From positions 1 to 29,085 of the forward strand of contig CAZXQI010000041.1 of NCBI GenBank assembly GCA_964643005.1: a DNA stretch of 29,085 nt. The letters are read 5' to 3'. The stretch comes from UBA6168 sp964643005 (GTDB lineage: Bacteria; Bacteroidota; Bacteroidia; Chitinophagales; Saprospiraceae). Below are positions 1 through 7,747 of this stretch, in pieces. The notes beneath the pieces are model-generated. The model ran no database searches and was not told the origin of the DNA. It saw only the letters and a program-made list of their open reading frames with translations. Positions within the stretch are counted from its first letter, which is position 1. Every line of letters begins with the position of its first letter. The translations under genes and the position numbers were made by a program.

Positions 1-181
1 GAGGAGTTTTTTTTAAAAAAAACCTTTTAGAAAAGAGAATCTGCGCCCCGTGGGTACCGGCTACCTCCAATTTTGAAAACACATTAATTCCTATATTCGT
101 GGCAGCCGAGTGATGGCGCCGAAAAAAATGGCTCTAAATTCGACCCGCCATTTTTGTTTTTGACCAATACGCTTCCTTCCA

Positions 182-1534
182 TTGGAGTTCAGCTATAGTA
201 AAATATTGACCCTTGCCCCCGATCCAGGCACTGCGCAGCGAGCCAAATCAGTGGCGCATGTACGGCGCTGGCACAGTCTCGAAGGCAACGGCAGGGCGAT
301 CTGGGGAACGCTCGGCAATCCTGCCGACCCATTTCGGACGCAGGTGGACTTTCAGGGGCCGGCGTTTCATTGCACCTGCCCCGTGCGGAGGCAGCCCTGC
401 AAGCACAGCATCGGCCTGCTCCTGCTTTTTTCAAAAAATAACGACGCCTTTCAGGCCGTGGACGAAGCTCCGGACTGGGTTTCTTCCTGGCTGAAAAAGC
501 GGGACGCCCGCAGACTTGCTTCAGAGAAAATGCAGCCTGTCCGCTCGCCGCAGGAGGAGGCTGCGCTGGCAGAGAAGCGGAAGCAAAGCCGGGAGAAGCG
601 CCTCTATCAAATGGCCACAGGGCTGTCCGAATTGGAAAACTGGCTGTTGGATCTCTTTCGACAGGGTCTGGCTACCCTCGACGGGCAGGCCATAAGTTTT
701 TGGAACGACCTGTCCGCCCGCATGGTGGACGCCAGACTCGGAACCCTGGCGCGTCGCATTCGCCGGCTTCCCCTGCTGATAAACCAGGAAGACTGGCACG
801 AAAAAATGCTGGCAGAACTCGGCGACATCTATCTGCTCGTCAAAGCTTTCCAGCATTTGGAACAACTCCCCGAACCTTTACAGGACGACCTGCTGAGCTT
901 AGCCGGCGTCAATCTCAAAAAAGAAGATTTGCTCACTCTGACTGGCCGGTCGGATACCTGGCTCGTCGCCGGCCAGACGGAGGAAGCGGAAGAGGGAAGC
1001 CTGACGGCGCGACGTAGCTGGCTCGTCGGAGAGAAAAGCGAAAGGCCGGCGCTGATACTCGATTTCTCCTGGGGTGGGCAGGGCTATGACGCCAACTGGA
1101 AGCCCGGCTCTGTCATTTCCGCCGAACTGGTCTTTTATCCCTCCGCCTACCCTCAAAGGGCTTTGGTAAAAAATTTCAGGCTTTTGGAAGATAAGTTTGA
1201 ATTGCGAAATGGGTTTGAGACTTTGGAAGCTTTCGCATCTGCTTACGCAGAAGCTATCTCCCTCAACCCCTGGCTGTCCCGCTTTCCTGCATTTTTGGAA
1301 AACCTGACTCCCGTTTTTGTGAAAGGGTCTTTTGCCTTAGTGGACGGGCAACGCAAGCTGCTCCCCATTTTGGCCGACGAAGATTTGGGCTGGAAAATGC
1401 TGGCTCTTAGCGGCGGAAGACCCATGCATATTTTTGGAACCTGGGACGGAACGGCTTTTAGTCCGCTGAGCGCTATCGTAGAAGGGCGATTTCAGCTCTT
1501 GCAGGCGCCGGAAAAAGTGGAACAGCCTTATTGA
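182..1534 (+). CDS. SWIM zinc-finger domain protein
   Basis: A 450-residue protein with a SWIM-type zinc-binding motif near the N-terminus: Cys64-x-Cys66-x6-Cys73-x-His75, in the context FHCTCPVRRQPCKH. SWIM domains bind nucleic acid or protein; the role of this bacterial family is not defined. The motif is followed by a charged helical stretch (about residues 100-145) and a long C-terminal region I do not recognise. The start is TTG at 182; an in-frame stop at 161-163 leaves no room for a longer ATG start, so TTG is the best choice though not proven. In other Bacteroidota, from general knowledge, such genes often sit with a MoxR ATPase and a VWA-domain gene; the MoxR gene here lies 2.5 kb away with unrelated genes between. 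Family call is firm, function unknown. Confidence 0.85.
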   Translation: MEFSYSKILTLAPDPGTAQRAKSVAHVRRWHSLEGNGRAIWGTLGNPADPFRTQVDFQGPAFHCTCPVRRQPCKHSIGLLLLFSKNNDAFQAVDEAPDWVSSWLKKRDARRLASEKMQPVRSPQEEAALAEKRKQSREKRLYQMATGLSELENWLLDLFRQGLATLDGQAISFWNDLSARMVDARLGTLARRIRRLPLLINQEDWHEKMLAELGDIYLLVKAFQHLEQLPEPLQDDLLSLAGVNLKKEDLLTLTGRSDTWLVAGQTEEAEEGSLTARRSWLVGEKSERPALILDFSWGGQGYDANWKPGSVISAELVFYPSAYPQRALVKNFRLLEDKFELRNGFETLEAFASAYAEAISLNPWLSRFPAFLENLTPVFVKGSFALVDGQRKLLPILADEDLGWKMLALSGGRPMHIFGTWDGTAFSPLSAIVEGRFQLLQAPEKVEQPY

Positions 1535-1742
1535 CTAATGTGCCGGGGAATCGAAGCATTGGCGAGGAATCACTTAGGAGATTCTGAGGCAAAGAATTTT
1601 TCTGATAAAATACAGCGCAGTCTTTGCAATCTTTGCGGCCTGTCGTGAAAAAGCCCGACAGAACTGAAATACATGGCTGACCTGATAAGGCTCCTTCGGA
1701 TAGAGAAAACACACTTTCAAAACCACTTTTATTTTGAAAAAA

Positions 1743-2651
1743 ATGCAGGTAAAACTCATAGTCCACGGCGGCGCCTGGAACATTCCGGATGAGTACGCCG
1801 CCGCTCACCTCAGGGGTGTGCGCAGCGCAGTCGAACAAATTTATCCCCAGTTGCAAAGAGGCATGTCGGCCATTGACGCCGTCGAAGCCGCCGTCAATAT
1901 CTTAGAGGCCGACCCCACTTTTGACGCCGGCAGGGGCGCCTTCCTGAATGAGGACGGCGAAATTGAGCTGGATGCCATGATCATGGACGGCCGCACGCTC
2001 GACTTAGGCGCTGTCGCCGCCCTGCAAAATATCCTCCACCCCGTCAGTGTCGCCCGACAGGTGATGGAAAAGACGGAACACTGCTTTCTCGTAGGCCGGG
2101 GCGCCCAGACTTTTGCCCGGAGGGAGGGATTCAAAGAAGTCGCTCCGGAAGAATTGCTGACAGAACGGGAATTGGAATTTTTTAAAAAAATTAAAGACGA
2201 CCCAGGCTTCCGCACCCGAAACCCCTTCGACAGCCTCCCCATGGATACCGTCGGCGCAGTGGCTATGGATGAACAGGGAAACTTAGCGGCGGCTACTTCC
2301 ACCGGCGGTACGGCTCGCAAATTGCGCGGCCGGGTCGGCGACAGCCCCATTCCCGGCGCCGGCGCCTATGCCGACAACCAGACCGGCGCAGTCTCCGCCA
2401 CCGGCTGGGGAGAGAGCATCATGAAGGTGCTGCTCAGCAAAACAACCTGCGATCTGTTTGGGCAGGGCAGCGCAATGGACGCCGCCCGGGTTGGTATCCG
2501 CATTCTACAGGACAGAGTGAACGGCCTGGGCGGCGTCATCGGCATCGACAGCAAAGGCGCTTACGCTTTTGCCCACAATACTCCGAAAATGGCTTTTGCC
2601 TATCTTGGCGCCGATGGCGGCGTTATAGCGAAAATGATGAATGGTGAATGA
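1743..2651 (+). CDS. isoaspartyl peptidase / plant-type L-asparaginase (Ntn hydrolase)
   Basis: A 302-residue member of the type 2 (plant-type) asparaginase family, which cleaves isoaspartyl dipeptides and L-asparagine after autoproteolysis into alpha and beta subunits. The N-terminal LIVHGGAW strand is typical. The cleavage and nucleophile motif MDTVGAVA places the catalytic Thr at residue 169 from the ATG at 1743; the substrate-binding segments STGGTARKLRGRVGDSPIPGAG and TGWGE follow. A TTG three codons upstream (1734) is in frame, but the ATG gives the usual N-terminus. No signal peptide is visible, so it is probably cytoplasmic. The last codons (MMNGE then stop) lie inside a short-period ATG/GATG-rich tract, so the extreme C-terminus may not be ancestral. 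Confidence 0.93.
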   Translation: MQVKLIVHGGAWNIPDEYAAAHLRGVRSAVEQIYPQLQRGMSAIDAVEAAVNILEADPTFDAGRGAFLNEDGEIELDAMIMDGRTLDLGAVAALQNILHPVSVARQVMEKTEHCFLVGRGAQTFARREGFKEVAPEELLTERELEFFKKIKDDPGFRTRNPFDSLPMDTVGAVAMDEQGNLAAATSTGGTARKLRGRVGDSPIPGAGAYADNQTGAVSATGWGESIMKVLLSKTTCDLFGQGSAMDAARVGIRILQDRVNGLGGVIGIDSKGAYAFAHNTPKMAFAYLGADGGVIAKMMNGE

Positions 2652-2671
2652 TGAGAGATGGATGATGAATG
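2634..2671. repeat. short-period ATGA/GATG-rich tract
   Basis: A roughly 38-bp degenerate tract made of repeated ATGATGA, ATGGTGA and GATGGATGA units. It starts inside the last codons of the asparaginase gene and runs past its stop. It is purine-rich on the + strand and unlike the coding sequence before it. It stands next to intergenic repeat copy A. It could be slipped-strand sequence; whether it recurs in the genome cannot be seen here. Confidence 0.5.
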
Positions 2672-2689
2672 TAGGGGCAGTTTGATTTA

Positions 2690-2739
2690 AGCCCGAAGTG
2701 AATTCGGATTGATTTTCTCTTTCGTCTAAAATTATCTGC
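2690..2739 (-). repeat. dispersed intergenic repeat, copy A
   Basis: Read on the minus strand, these 50 bases align without gaps to 5191-5240 on the plus strand with 8 mismatches by my hand count (84% identity). The best-kept part is GAGAAAATCAAYCCGAATTC. Both copies contain a 5-bp hairpin, CCGAA-TTCAC-TTCGG in this copy. A TTTGGCG word lies just outside each copy, suggesting the homology reaches further. It is downstream of the asparaginase gene and within no recognised gene. Origin unknown. Confidence 0.6.
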
Positions 2740-2934
2740 GGAAAACCATACGCCAAACCAAAGAACCCCGGCCAAGCCGGCCAGGCCGGGATTTACGATA
2801 TAAGATGGGCGGTATAAGATTTTAGATTTATCCGCATCTAAAATAGCCTGGTCTAAAGGAAAAACTCTGCTTTCCTGAGGGCTAATAAATAGCAGTAATT
2901 GCAAACTGATAAACACAGAAATACAAGACAGAAT

Positions 2935-3870
2935 ATGGAGTCAGCACATCTCATTGGCCGTTATGTGGGAAAAGAAGAAGGACCCTTGTTCATCTGTATT
3001 GCGGGTATGCACGGGAATGAATACGCCGGAGTGCTGGCTGTGGAGACTGTCATCAGTCTGTTGGAACGAGAGCCTTTGGTCAATTCCGACTTCAATTTCA
3101 AAGGCCGGTTTTTGGGACTGATTGGCAATACCCGCGCCTATCAGGAGCGCAAACGCTTTGTCAGAAAAGACCTCAACAGGCAGTGGACGCCGGAAAATAT
3201 TCTGCGCATCCGACGGACGCCGACCGACCGACTGGAGGCCGAAGACCTCGAAATCAGAGGTTTGATTGAAATCATTGACGCCGAAATAGAAGACTATCGG
3301 CCAAAGCGCATCGTCATGCTCGACCTGCATACGACCTCGGCTTCCGGAGGGATCTTCGCCATCGCCACCGACAGTCCGGAGAGTGTGCGCATCGCCGTAG
3401 AACTTCATGCACCCGTTATCACGGGGATGTTGCGGGGACTGCGGGGCACGACGCTGCACTATTTTACTGAAGAATATTTAAAGGTTCACTCCGTGGGTAT
3501 CGCATTTGAGGCGGGACAGCACGACGATCCGCTTTCCGTCAATCGCTCTATCGCCGCCATCATTAACTGTATGCGGACGATTAACTGCGTGCGGGTGGAA
3601 GACGTCGAAAACCGCCACGACGATATCCTCTTAGAGTACTCAAAAGATTTACCTAAAATTGCCGACCTGATTCTGGTTCATTCCATCCGACAGGAAGATA
3701 ATTTTAAAATGCGACCAGGGTATCAGAATTTTCAGCCTGTGGTGAAAAATGAAATCCTCGCCGAAGACAGCAACGGCCCGATTCGAAGTCCGGAGGATGG
3801 AATGATTCTGATGCCGCTCTATCAGACCCAGGGTAGCGACGGCTTTTTTTTAATAAAAAAAATTGCATAG
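2935..3870 (+). CDS. succinylglutamate desuccinylase/aspartoacylase family zinc hydrolase
   Basis: A 311-residue M14-like zinc carboxypeptidase-fold protein of the aspartoacylase (AstE/AspA) family, which removes acyl groups from N-acyl amino acids. Zinc ligands are visible as His26-x2-Glu29 in GMHGNEYAG and His132 in MLDLHTTS. The KDLNRQW motif at about 78-84 carries the Asn-Arg pair used for substrate carboxylate binding, and FEAGQH at about 191-196 supplies the likely catalytic Glu. The ATG at 2935 is preferred over an in-frame TTG at 2899, because the extra 12 residues are polar and the ATG begins the first strand directly. No signal peptide. The exact substrate is not determined; N-acetyl- or N-succinyl-amino acids are the family's usual ones. 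Confidence 0.88.
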   Translation: MESAHLIGRYVGKEEGPLFICIAGMHGNEYAGVLAVETVISLLEREPLVNSDFNFKGRFLGLIGNTRAYQERKRFVRKDLNRQWTPENILRIRRTPTDRLEAEDLEIRGLIEIIDAEIEDYRPKRIVMLDLHTTSASGGIFAIATDSPESVRIAVELHAPVITGMLRGLRGTTLHYFTEEYLKVHSVGIAFEAGQHDDPLSVNRSIAAIINCMRTINCVRVEDVENRHDDILLEYSKDLPKIADLILVHSIRQEDNFKMRPGYQNFQPVVKNEILAEDSNGPIRSPEDGMILMPLYQTQGSDGFFLIKKIA

Positions 3871-4061
3871 AGGGGAAGCCCTGTATAGATCTGCCGCCCT
3901 GTGTGCAGAGAGAACAGGAGACAATGCGAGCAGAACGGATGGACTTTTAAAGGTATTTTTACGCTAAATATTGAACTGTAATAAATTCTAACTACGGCGG
4001 ACTTTCGGACAGGAAGGAGTTGATTTTCCCTGTTATTTTGCCGCCGACTATTTCATCCATC

Positions 4062-5159
4062 ATGTCTGACGAACATTTTGACCCGATAGAAAACACGGAA
4101 GAAGAGACTCCCCAAAACTTTCCGCCCCGGTCGGAGGACGAAGGCGGCGCCGACAATGCCGCTCCTCTACCGAATCAGGAGAACCCTGTTGTCTGGGCGC
4201 AGAATCGCCTCAATCTGTCGCCTGTGTCTGAGGCCGTCTTGGCTGTAAAAAGAGAACTGCAAAAGGTGGTGGTCGGCCAGAATGAGATGATGGACTTATT
4301 GCTGGCGGCGCTGTTTTGCAATGGCCATGTCCTCATCGAGGGCGTGCCGGGGATTGCCAAAACGCTGACCGCTAAGCTGCTGGCTAAGACCTTGGAAGTC
4401 GGATTTTCTCGCATACAGTTTACGCCTGATCTGATGCCGAGCGATGTGGTGGGAACGACGATCTTCAACCAGAAGTCCTCAGATTTTTCTTTCAATACGG
4501 GGCCAATTTTTTCCAATGTCGTGCTCATTGACGAGATCAACAGAGCGCCGGCCAAGACCCAGGCGGCTTTGTTTGAAGTTATGGAAGAACACCAGGTGAC
4601 GGTGGACGGAATCACCCACCCGATGCGCCGACCCTTCTTTGTCATCGCCACGCAAAACCCCATTGAGCAGGAGGGAACCTACAAACTGCCAGAAGCACAA
4701 CTCGACCGCTTCATTTTTAAAATTAATGTGACTTATCCCGAACTGGAAGAGGAGAAATCCATCCTTCGCCGCTTTCGCAGCGACTTTGACATGGCCGTTA
4801 GTCAGGAGGTAAAGCCCGTCTTTGACGCCGCGGGAATAGCGGCCTGCCGCAACTTGGTCGAGCAGGTGCAGATACGGGAGGAATTGCTGGACTACATCGC
4901 TTCCTTAGTACACCACAGCCGCCGCCACCCCGACCTGTTCCTGGGCGCATCGCCCCGCGCTTCTCTGTCTATTTTGAAAGCTTCCAAAGCCATTGCCGCC
5001 ATGAACGGCCGCGACTTCGTAACGCCCGACGACATCCGTTTCGTGGCTCATCCGGTACTGAATCACCGCATCATCCTCACCCCCGAAAGAGAAATGGAGG
5101 GCTTCGAAACTGCCGACGTGATTGAGGATATTTTGCAAAAATTTGAGGTGCCGAGGTAG
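4062..5159 (+). CDS. MoxR family AAA+ ATPase
   Basis: A 365-residue MoxR-type AAA+ ATPase, a family of chaperone-like ATPases often acting with VWA-domain partners. Visible motifs are Walker A GVPGIAKT (94-101), Walker B VVLIDE (153-158), the MoxR segment INRAPAKTQAALFEVMEE, sensor 1 in IATQNP (about 195-200), LPEAQLDRF with the probable arginine finger, and the C-terminal lid with PRASLSILKASKA. An acidic, low-complexity N-terminal extension of about 45 residues precedes the ATPase core. The ATG at 4062 is chosen; an in-frame TTG at 4020, preceded by a purine-rich AGGAAGGAG, would add 14 hydrophobic residues and is less likely. The usual DUF58 and VWA neighbours are missing: the next gene is convergent. 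Confidence 0.93.
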   Translation: MSDEHFDPIENTEEETPQNFPPRSEDEGGADNAAPLPNQENPVVWAQNRLNLSPVSEAVLAVKRELQKVVVGQNEMMDLLLAALFCNGHVLIEGVPGIAKTLTAKLLAKTLEVGFSRIQFTPDLMPSDVVGTTIFNQKSSDFSFNTGPIFSNVVLIDEINRAPAKTQAALFEVMEEHQVTVDGITHPMRRPFFVIATQNPIEQEGTYKLPEAQLDRFIFKINVTYPELEEEKSILRRFRSDFDMAVSQEVKPVFDAAGIAACRNLVEQVQIREELLDYIASLVHHSRRHPDLFLGASPRASLSILKASKAIAAMNGRDFVTPDDIRFVAHPVLNHRIILTPEREMEGFETADVIEDILQKFEVPR

Positions 5160-5190
5160 TGCGAGGTGTTTGGCGAGTGCAGGGTTTAGT

Positions 5191-5240
5191 GCAGATGGTT
5201 TTTGAGGAAGGAGAAAATCAACCCGAATTCACTTTGGACT
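5191..5240 (+). repeat. dispersed intergenic repeat, copy B
   Basis: Plus-strand counterpart of the element at 2690-2739, about 84% identical over 50 bases. The hairpin is kept as CCGAA (5223-5227), loop TTCAC, TTTGG (5233-5237); the one stem difference from copy A turns a G-C pair into a G-U pair. It lies 32 bp after the MoxR stop and just before the convergent end of the CBS-domain gene. A second TTTTCCGCAGAT word follows at about 5240-5252 and resembles sequence on the other side of copy A, hinting at a larger rearranged unit. Confidence 0.6.
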
Positions 5241-5252
5241 TTTTCCGCAGAT

Positions 5253-6566
5253 TTAGACTTTCTCCTGAGTCTCCTCCCCTGCGGGTCGGTAATGGGCTTC
5301 CACCAGTTCAGGGCTGGCCTGTAGCATTTTTAGAATCCTGATCTGGTAACCCTGCAACTGGATGACTTCGCCTTCTTCGGGGATTTCTTCCGTCTCCATG
5401 AGCAGCAGACCCGACAAGGTGTGATACTCCTCGGATTCGGGGAATGGCGAGGGGAGGAATTCATTGATTTCATCCAATGGGCTTTGAGCCTGAATTTTAA
5501 AAACGCCTTCTCCCATCTCCTCGACAATGGGCGCTTCGGTGTCGTATTCATCCTGAATTTCTCCAACTAATTCTTCGATGATGTCTTCCAATGTCACGAT
5601 GCCCACCGTGCCGCCAAACTCGTTGACGACAATGGCCAGTTGCGTGTGCTCTTTCTGAAACTGGTGCAGCAGTTGCCCCACTTTTTTATTGGAGGAGACG
5701 AATAGCGCAGGGCGCACAATGTCCCGTATTTGGCGCTCCCCGCCTTCCCGGGAGAGAAGGAGCAGATCCTTTGTGTGGATGAAGCCCAAAATTTTATCTA
5801 TGTTATCCTCGTAAACGGGGAAGCGGGAGTAGCCCTCTTCTAAGGAATAGCTAATGGCGTTTTCAATGTTTGACGTTACTTCGATGGCGGCGATTTGCGT
5901 CCGGGGGCGCAGGATTTGCCAGATAAAGCGATCGTCAAAGTCAAACACATTTTGAATTAGCTCCCGCTCGGAGGCCCGGATAGCTCCGCCTTCCGCACTT
6001 TCTGCGATGATGAGCTTTAGTTCCTCTTCCGAGTGGATGCCTTCATTGGGCGCCGGTTCCAGACCAATCAGCTTTAGAATAAAATTGGCAAACCCGTTGA
6101 GCAGCCAGATGAAAGGTCTGAATACCAGGTAAAAAATGCGCAAGGGCGCCGAAACTACTAAGGTCGTATTGATGGGATGGCGAACGGCCAGTGATTTTGG
6201 AGCCAGCTCGCCAAAGACGATATGCAAAACAGTGATGAAAACAAATGCAGTGGGCAGGGCAATCTGATGCGCCAGAGTTTCGGAAATCTGAAAGTTGAAC
6301 ATACCCATCGCCGACATAATGAACCTGGCGACGATGGATTCGCCAATCCAGCCAAGCCCCAGGCTGGCCAAAGTAATGCCCAACTGGGTGGCGGCCAGGT
6401 AGGCGTCTAAATTGCCGATAATGCTTTCTGCAAGGCGGGCGGTAAAACTTGTTTCCGAGCGAACCTGAATCTGGGAAAGCCTGACTTTAACGATGGCAAA
6501 TTCGGCAGCAACAAAAAAACCGTTTAAAAAAACCAGAAGAAGGGTAATGAATAAGTCTGCAACCAT
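5253..6566 (-). CDS. hemolysin family protein (CNNM / CBS pair / CorC_HlyC)
   Basis: A 437-residue membrane protein with the standard order for this family: an N-terminal CNNM (DUF21) transmembrane domain (about 1-190) starting with a hydrophobic segment and LNGFFVAAEFAIVKVR, then a linker with NEGIHSEEEL, a CBS pair (about 205-330, including RTQIAAIEV, FIHTKDLL and GGTVGIVTLEDIIEELVGEIQDE), and a C-terminal CorC_HlyC domain (about 345-425). Members act in Mg2+/Co2+ export or tolerance in the inner membrane; the hemolysin label is historical. The start is a clear ATG. A -7-like box lies at 6640-6647. It converges with the MoxR gene with about 90 bp between stops. Confidence 0.93.
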   Translation of the reverse strand: MVADLFITLLLVFLNGFFVAAEFAIVKVRLSQIQVRSETSFTARLAESIIGNLDAYLAATQLGITLASLGLGWIGESIVARFIMSAMGMFNFQISETLAHQIALPTAFVFITVLHIVFGELAPKSLAVRHPINTTLVVSAPLRIFYLVFRPFIWLLNGFANFILKLIGLEPAPNEGIHSEEELKLIIAESAEGGAIRASERELIQNVFDFDDRFIWQILRPRTQIAAIEVTSNIENAISYSLEEGYSRFPVYEDNIDKILGFIHTKDLLLLSREGGERQIRDIVRPALFVSSNKKVGQLLHQFQKEHTQLAIVVNEFGGTVGIVTLEDIIEELVGEIQDEYDTEAPIVEEMGEGVFKIQAQSPLDEINEFLPSPFPESEEYHTLSGLLLMETEEIPEEGEVIQLQGYQIRILKMLQASPELVEAHYRPAGEETQEKV

Positions 6567-6639
6567 GTATGGTTATCTAACGTCAGTTGGAGAATTCCTC
6601 GTTTTACAGTGAAAATCACAATTTGTTAATAATCAGGCG

Positions 6640-6647
6640 CAAAGGTA
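6640..6647 (-). promoter_or_regulatory. Bacteroidota -7 box for the CBS-domain membrane protein gene
   Basis: On the minus strand the sequence is TACCTTTG, fitting TAnnTTTG exactly. A TTTT lies 18-20 bp upstream (6667-6670) in place of the -33 TTTG. A transcript beginning just downstream would have a leader of about 65-70 nt. The same TACCTTTGC word precedes rpmH and the large protease gene. Confidence 0.55.
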
Positions 6648-6746
6648 AGTGAATTTTGAATGCTTAAAACGACCGCTGCTGAAAGTGGCGCAAAAGTTTT
6701 CCTTCCCTGCCGTCAGCCCCGTCTGTGAATCCCCGCACAAAAGCAA

Positions 6747-6778
6747 CAGAGGGCGCCAGCCATCGCCCGCGCCCTCTG
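6747..6778 (-). terminator. hairpin downstream of the T9SS remnant
   Basis: A perfect 10-bp inverted repeat, CAGAGGGCGC (6747-6756) and GCGCCCTCTG (6769-6778), with a 12-nt loop. It lies about 30 bp past the stop of the T9SS fragment on the minus strand. The tract after the stem (TTGCTTTTG) is only moderately U-rich, so the terminator role is probable, not sure. Confidence 0.55.
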
Positions 6779-6808
6779 TCGTCAAAAAACAAAACCTTCT
6801 AATCGCGC

Positions 6809-7339
6809 TTATCTCCCTCCTACCATCAGCCTCGCCGTAGCCCGCGGGAGGCCCTGCTCCGTCAGGATGATAGTATAGGCGCCGGGAGGCCAGCTCTGTA
6901 CGTCTATGCTGTGGATATAGGCGTAGGGAGGGAACTGGTGCGTGTATATGATGCGCCCCAGCATATCTGCGACCTGCAGGCCGGCGCCGCCGCTACTGCT
7001 GAAGCGGGGCAGGGTGATGGCTACATGCGCCTGACTGAGGGCTGGATTGGGCGATACCTCTATGGAATAGCCCCTGCCGGGGCGCAAAGGCGCGACCACT
7101 TCGCTGAGCAGGGTGTCGCAGCCGCTGCCCTCTAAGGAGCCGAGGCGGTAGTTGGGGTACTTGGGAACGAATAAATCATAGACCGGCTTGCTGAGACCCA
7201 AACAGGACTCAGGAGCAAAATCCGACGCCAGACAAAACCCGCAGGCTTCGCCTGGCTCGTCGGGATGCTCATGTATTCTGACGTATAGTGATAGATGATG
7301 AGTATTCAGTAGGATCTTCGGTTCCGTGGCTGGTTTTGG
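6809..7339 (-). pseudogene. 3' remnant of a secreted T9SS-cargo protein (sorting domain only)
   Basis: On the minus strand a frame with no stop runs from just inside a TAG at 7340-7342 down to TAA at 6809. Its translation includes HPDEPGEACGF, then FVPKYPNYRLGSLEGSGCDTL, then SIEVSPNPALSQAHVAI, and ends in ...GAYTIILTEQGLPRATARLMVGGR. The last ~85 residues are a T9SS type A sorting domain (PNP start, LGRIIY, PPGAYTI). The part before it matches, from memory of the group, the C-terminal linker of large secreted Saprospirales proteins. There is no ATG, no signal peptide and no N-terminal domain, only a TTG at 7201. I read it as a gene that lost its 5' part. It could instead be a very short expressed ORF, which is unlikely because it could not be exported. 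Confidence 0.7.
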
Positions 7340-7342
7340 CTA

Positions 7343-7692
7343 ATGCAACTATCAAGCTACAACGAATTCAAAGATATACCTCATAAAATTCCCGAATGCG
7401 CTCTAAAGCCGCACCGCGCCGGCATTTTGATGTATCCGCAGCTTTCCATTGATGGCCTGTCGTTTGTCCTCGGCGGGCTGCTCTTCAAAATTTTACCTGT
7501 TTTTAATTTTTTTCAAAAATCACTGAACAAATTTCAGGCAAAGCACCTATTTACGACGTCAAACGGTTCCTGTAAGACAAACCCCATTTTTCCATCGCAC
7601 CCCAATTTACCATTTTTCCAAATGGAATAATCTCCCCAGAAGACCACCCCTTTAAACCGAAAATCTAATAGGGTTTTAGGTGTTTATTCAGA
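7343..7692. other. gap between T9SS remnant and aroA, no recognised gene
   Basis: About 350 bases with no supported gene. A 95-codon frame on the plus strand (7343-7630) has low-complexity Phe/Lys/Asn-rich content at its end and no family resemblance that I can see, so it is not called. This sequence is where the missing 5' part of the T9SS gene would be expected, yet none of the minus-strand frames continues that protein. Confidence 0.5.
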
Positions 7693-7726
7693 AGGTCAGG
7701 GCAAAGCGTCCTGACCTCTTTTTTTT
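7693..7726 (+). terminator. rho-independent terminator, plus strand, without an obvious gene
   Basis: Stem AGGTCAGG (7693-7700), 9-nt loop, CCTGACCT (7710-7717), then C and eight T residues (7719-7726). The T tract is only on the plus-strand side, so it should stop rightward transcripts. No recognised plus-strand gene lies upstream within 2.5 kb. Confidence 0.75.
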
Positions 7727-7747
7727 GAAAAAAACTTTCTCTCCGTA

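Noticed and set aside
1..181. Possible promoter before the SWIM gene
   Set aside because: Only one-mismatch versions of TAnnTTTG (for example CATTTTTG near 151) in T-rich sequence; too weak to call.
5159..5341. 60-codon frame overlapping the MoxR stop
   Set aside because: It runs through repeat copy B and antisense into the end of the CBS-domain gene; no family resemblance.
7343..7630. 95-codon plus-strand frame ending 62 bp before a strong terminator
   Set aside because: Composition drifts to Phe/Lys/Asn-rich low complexity, no family resemblance, and it begins right at the edge of the T9SS remnant. Kept only as a possible transcript in the findings.
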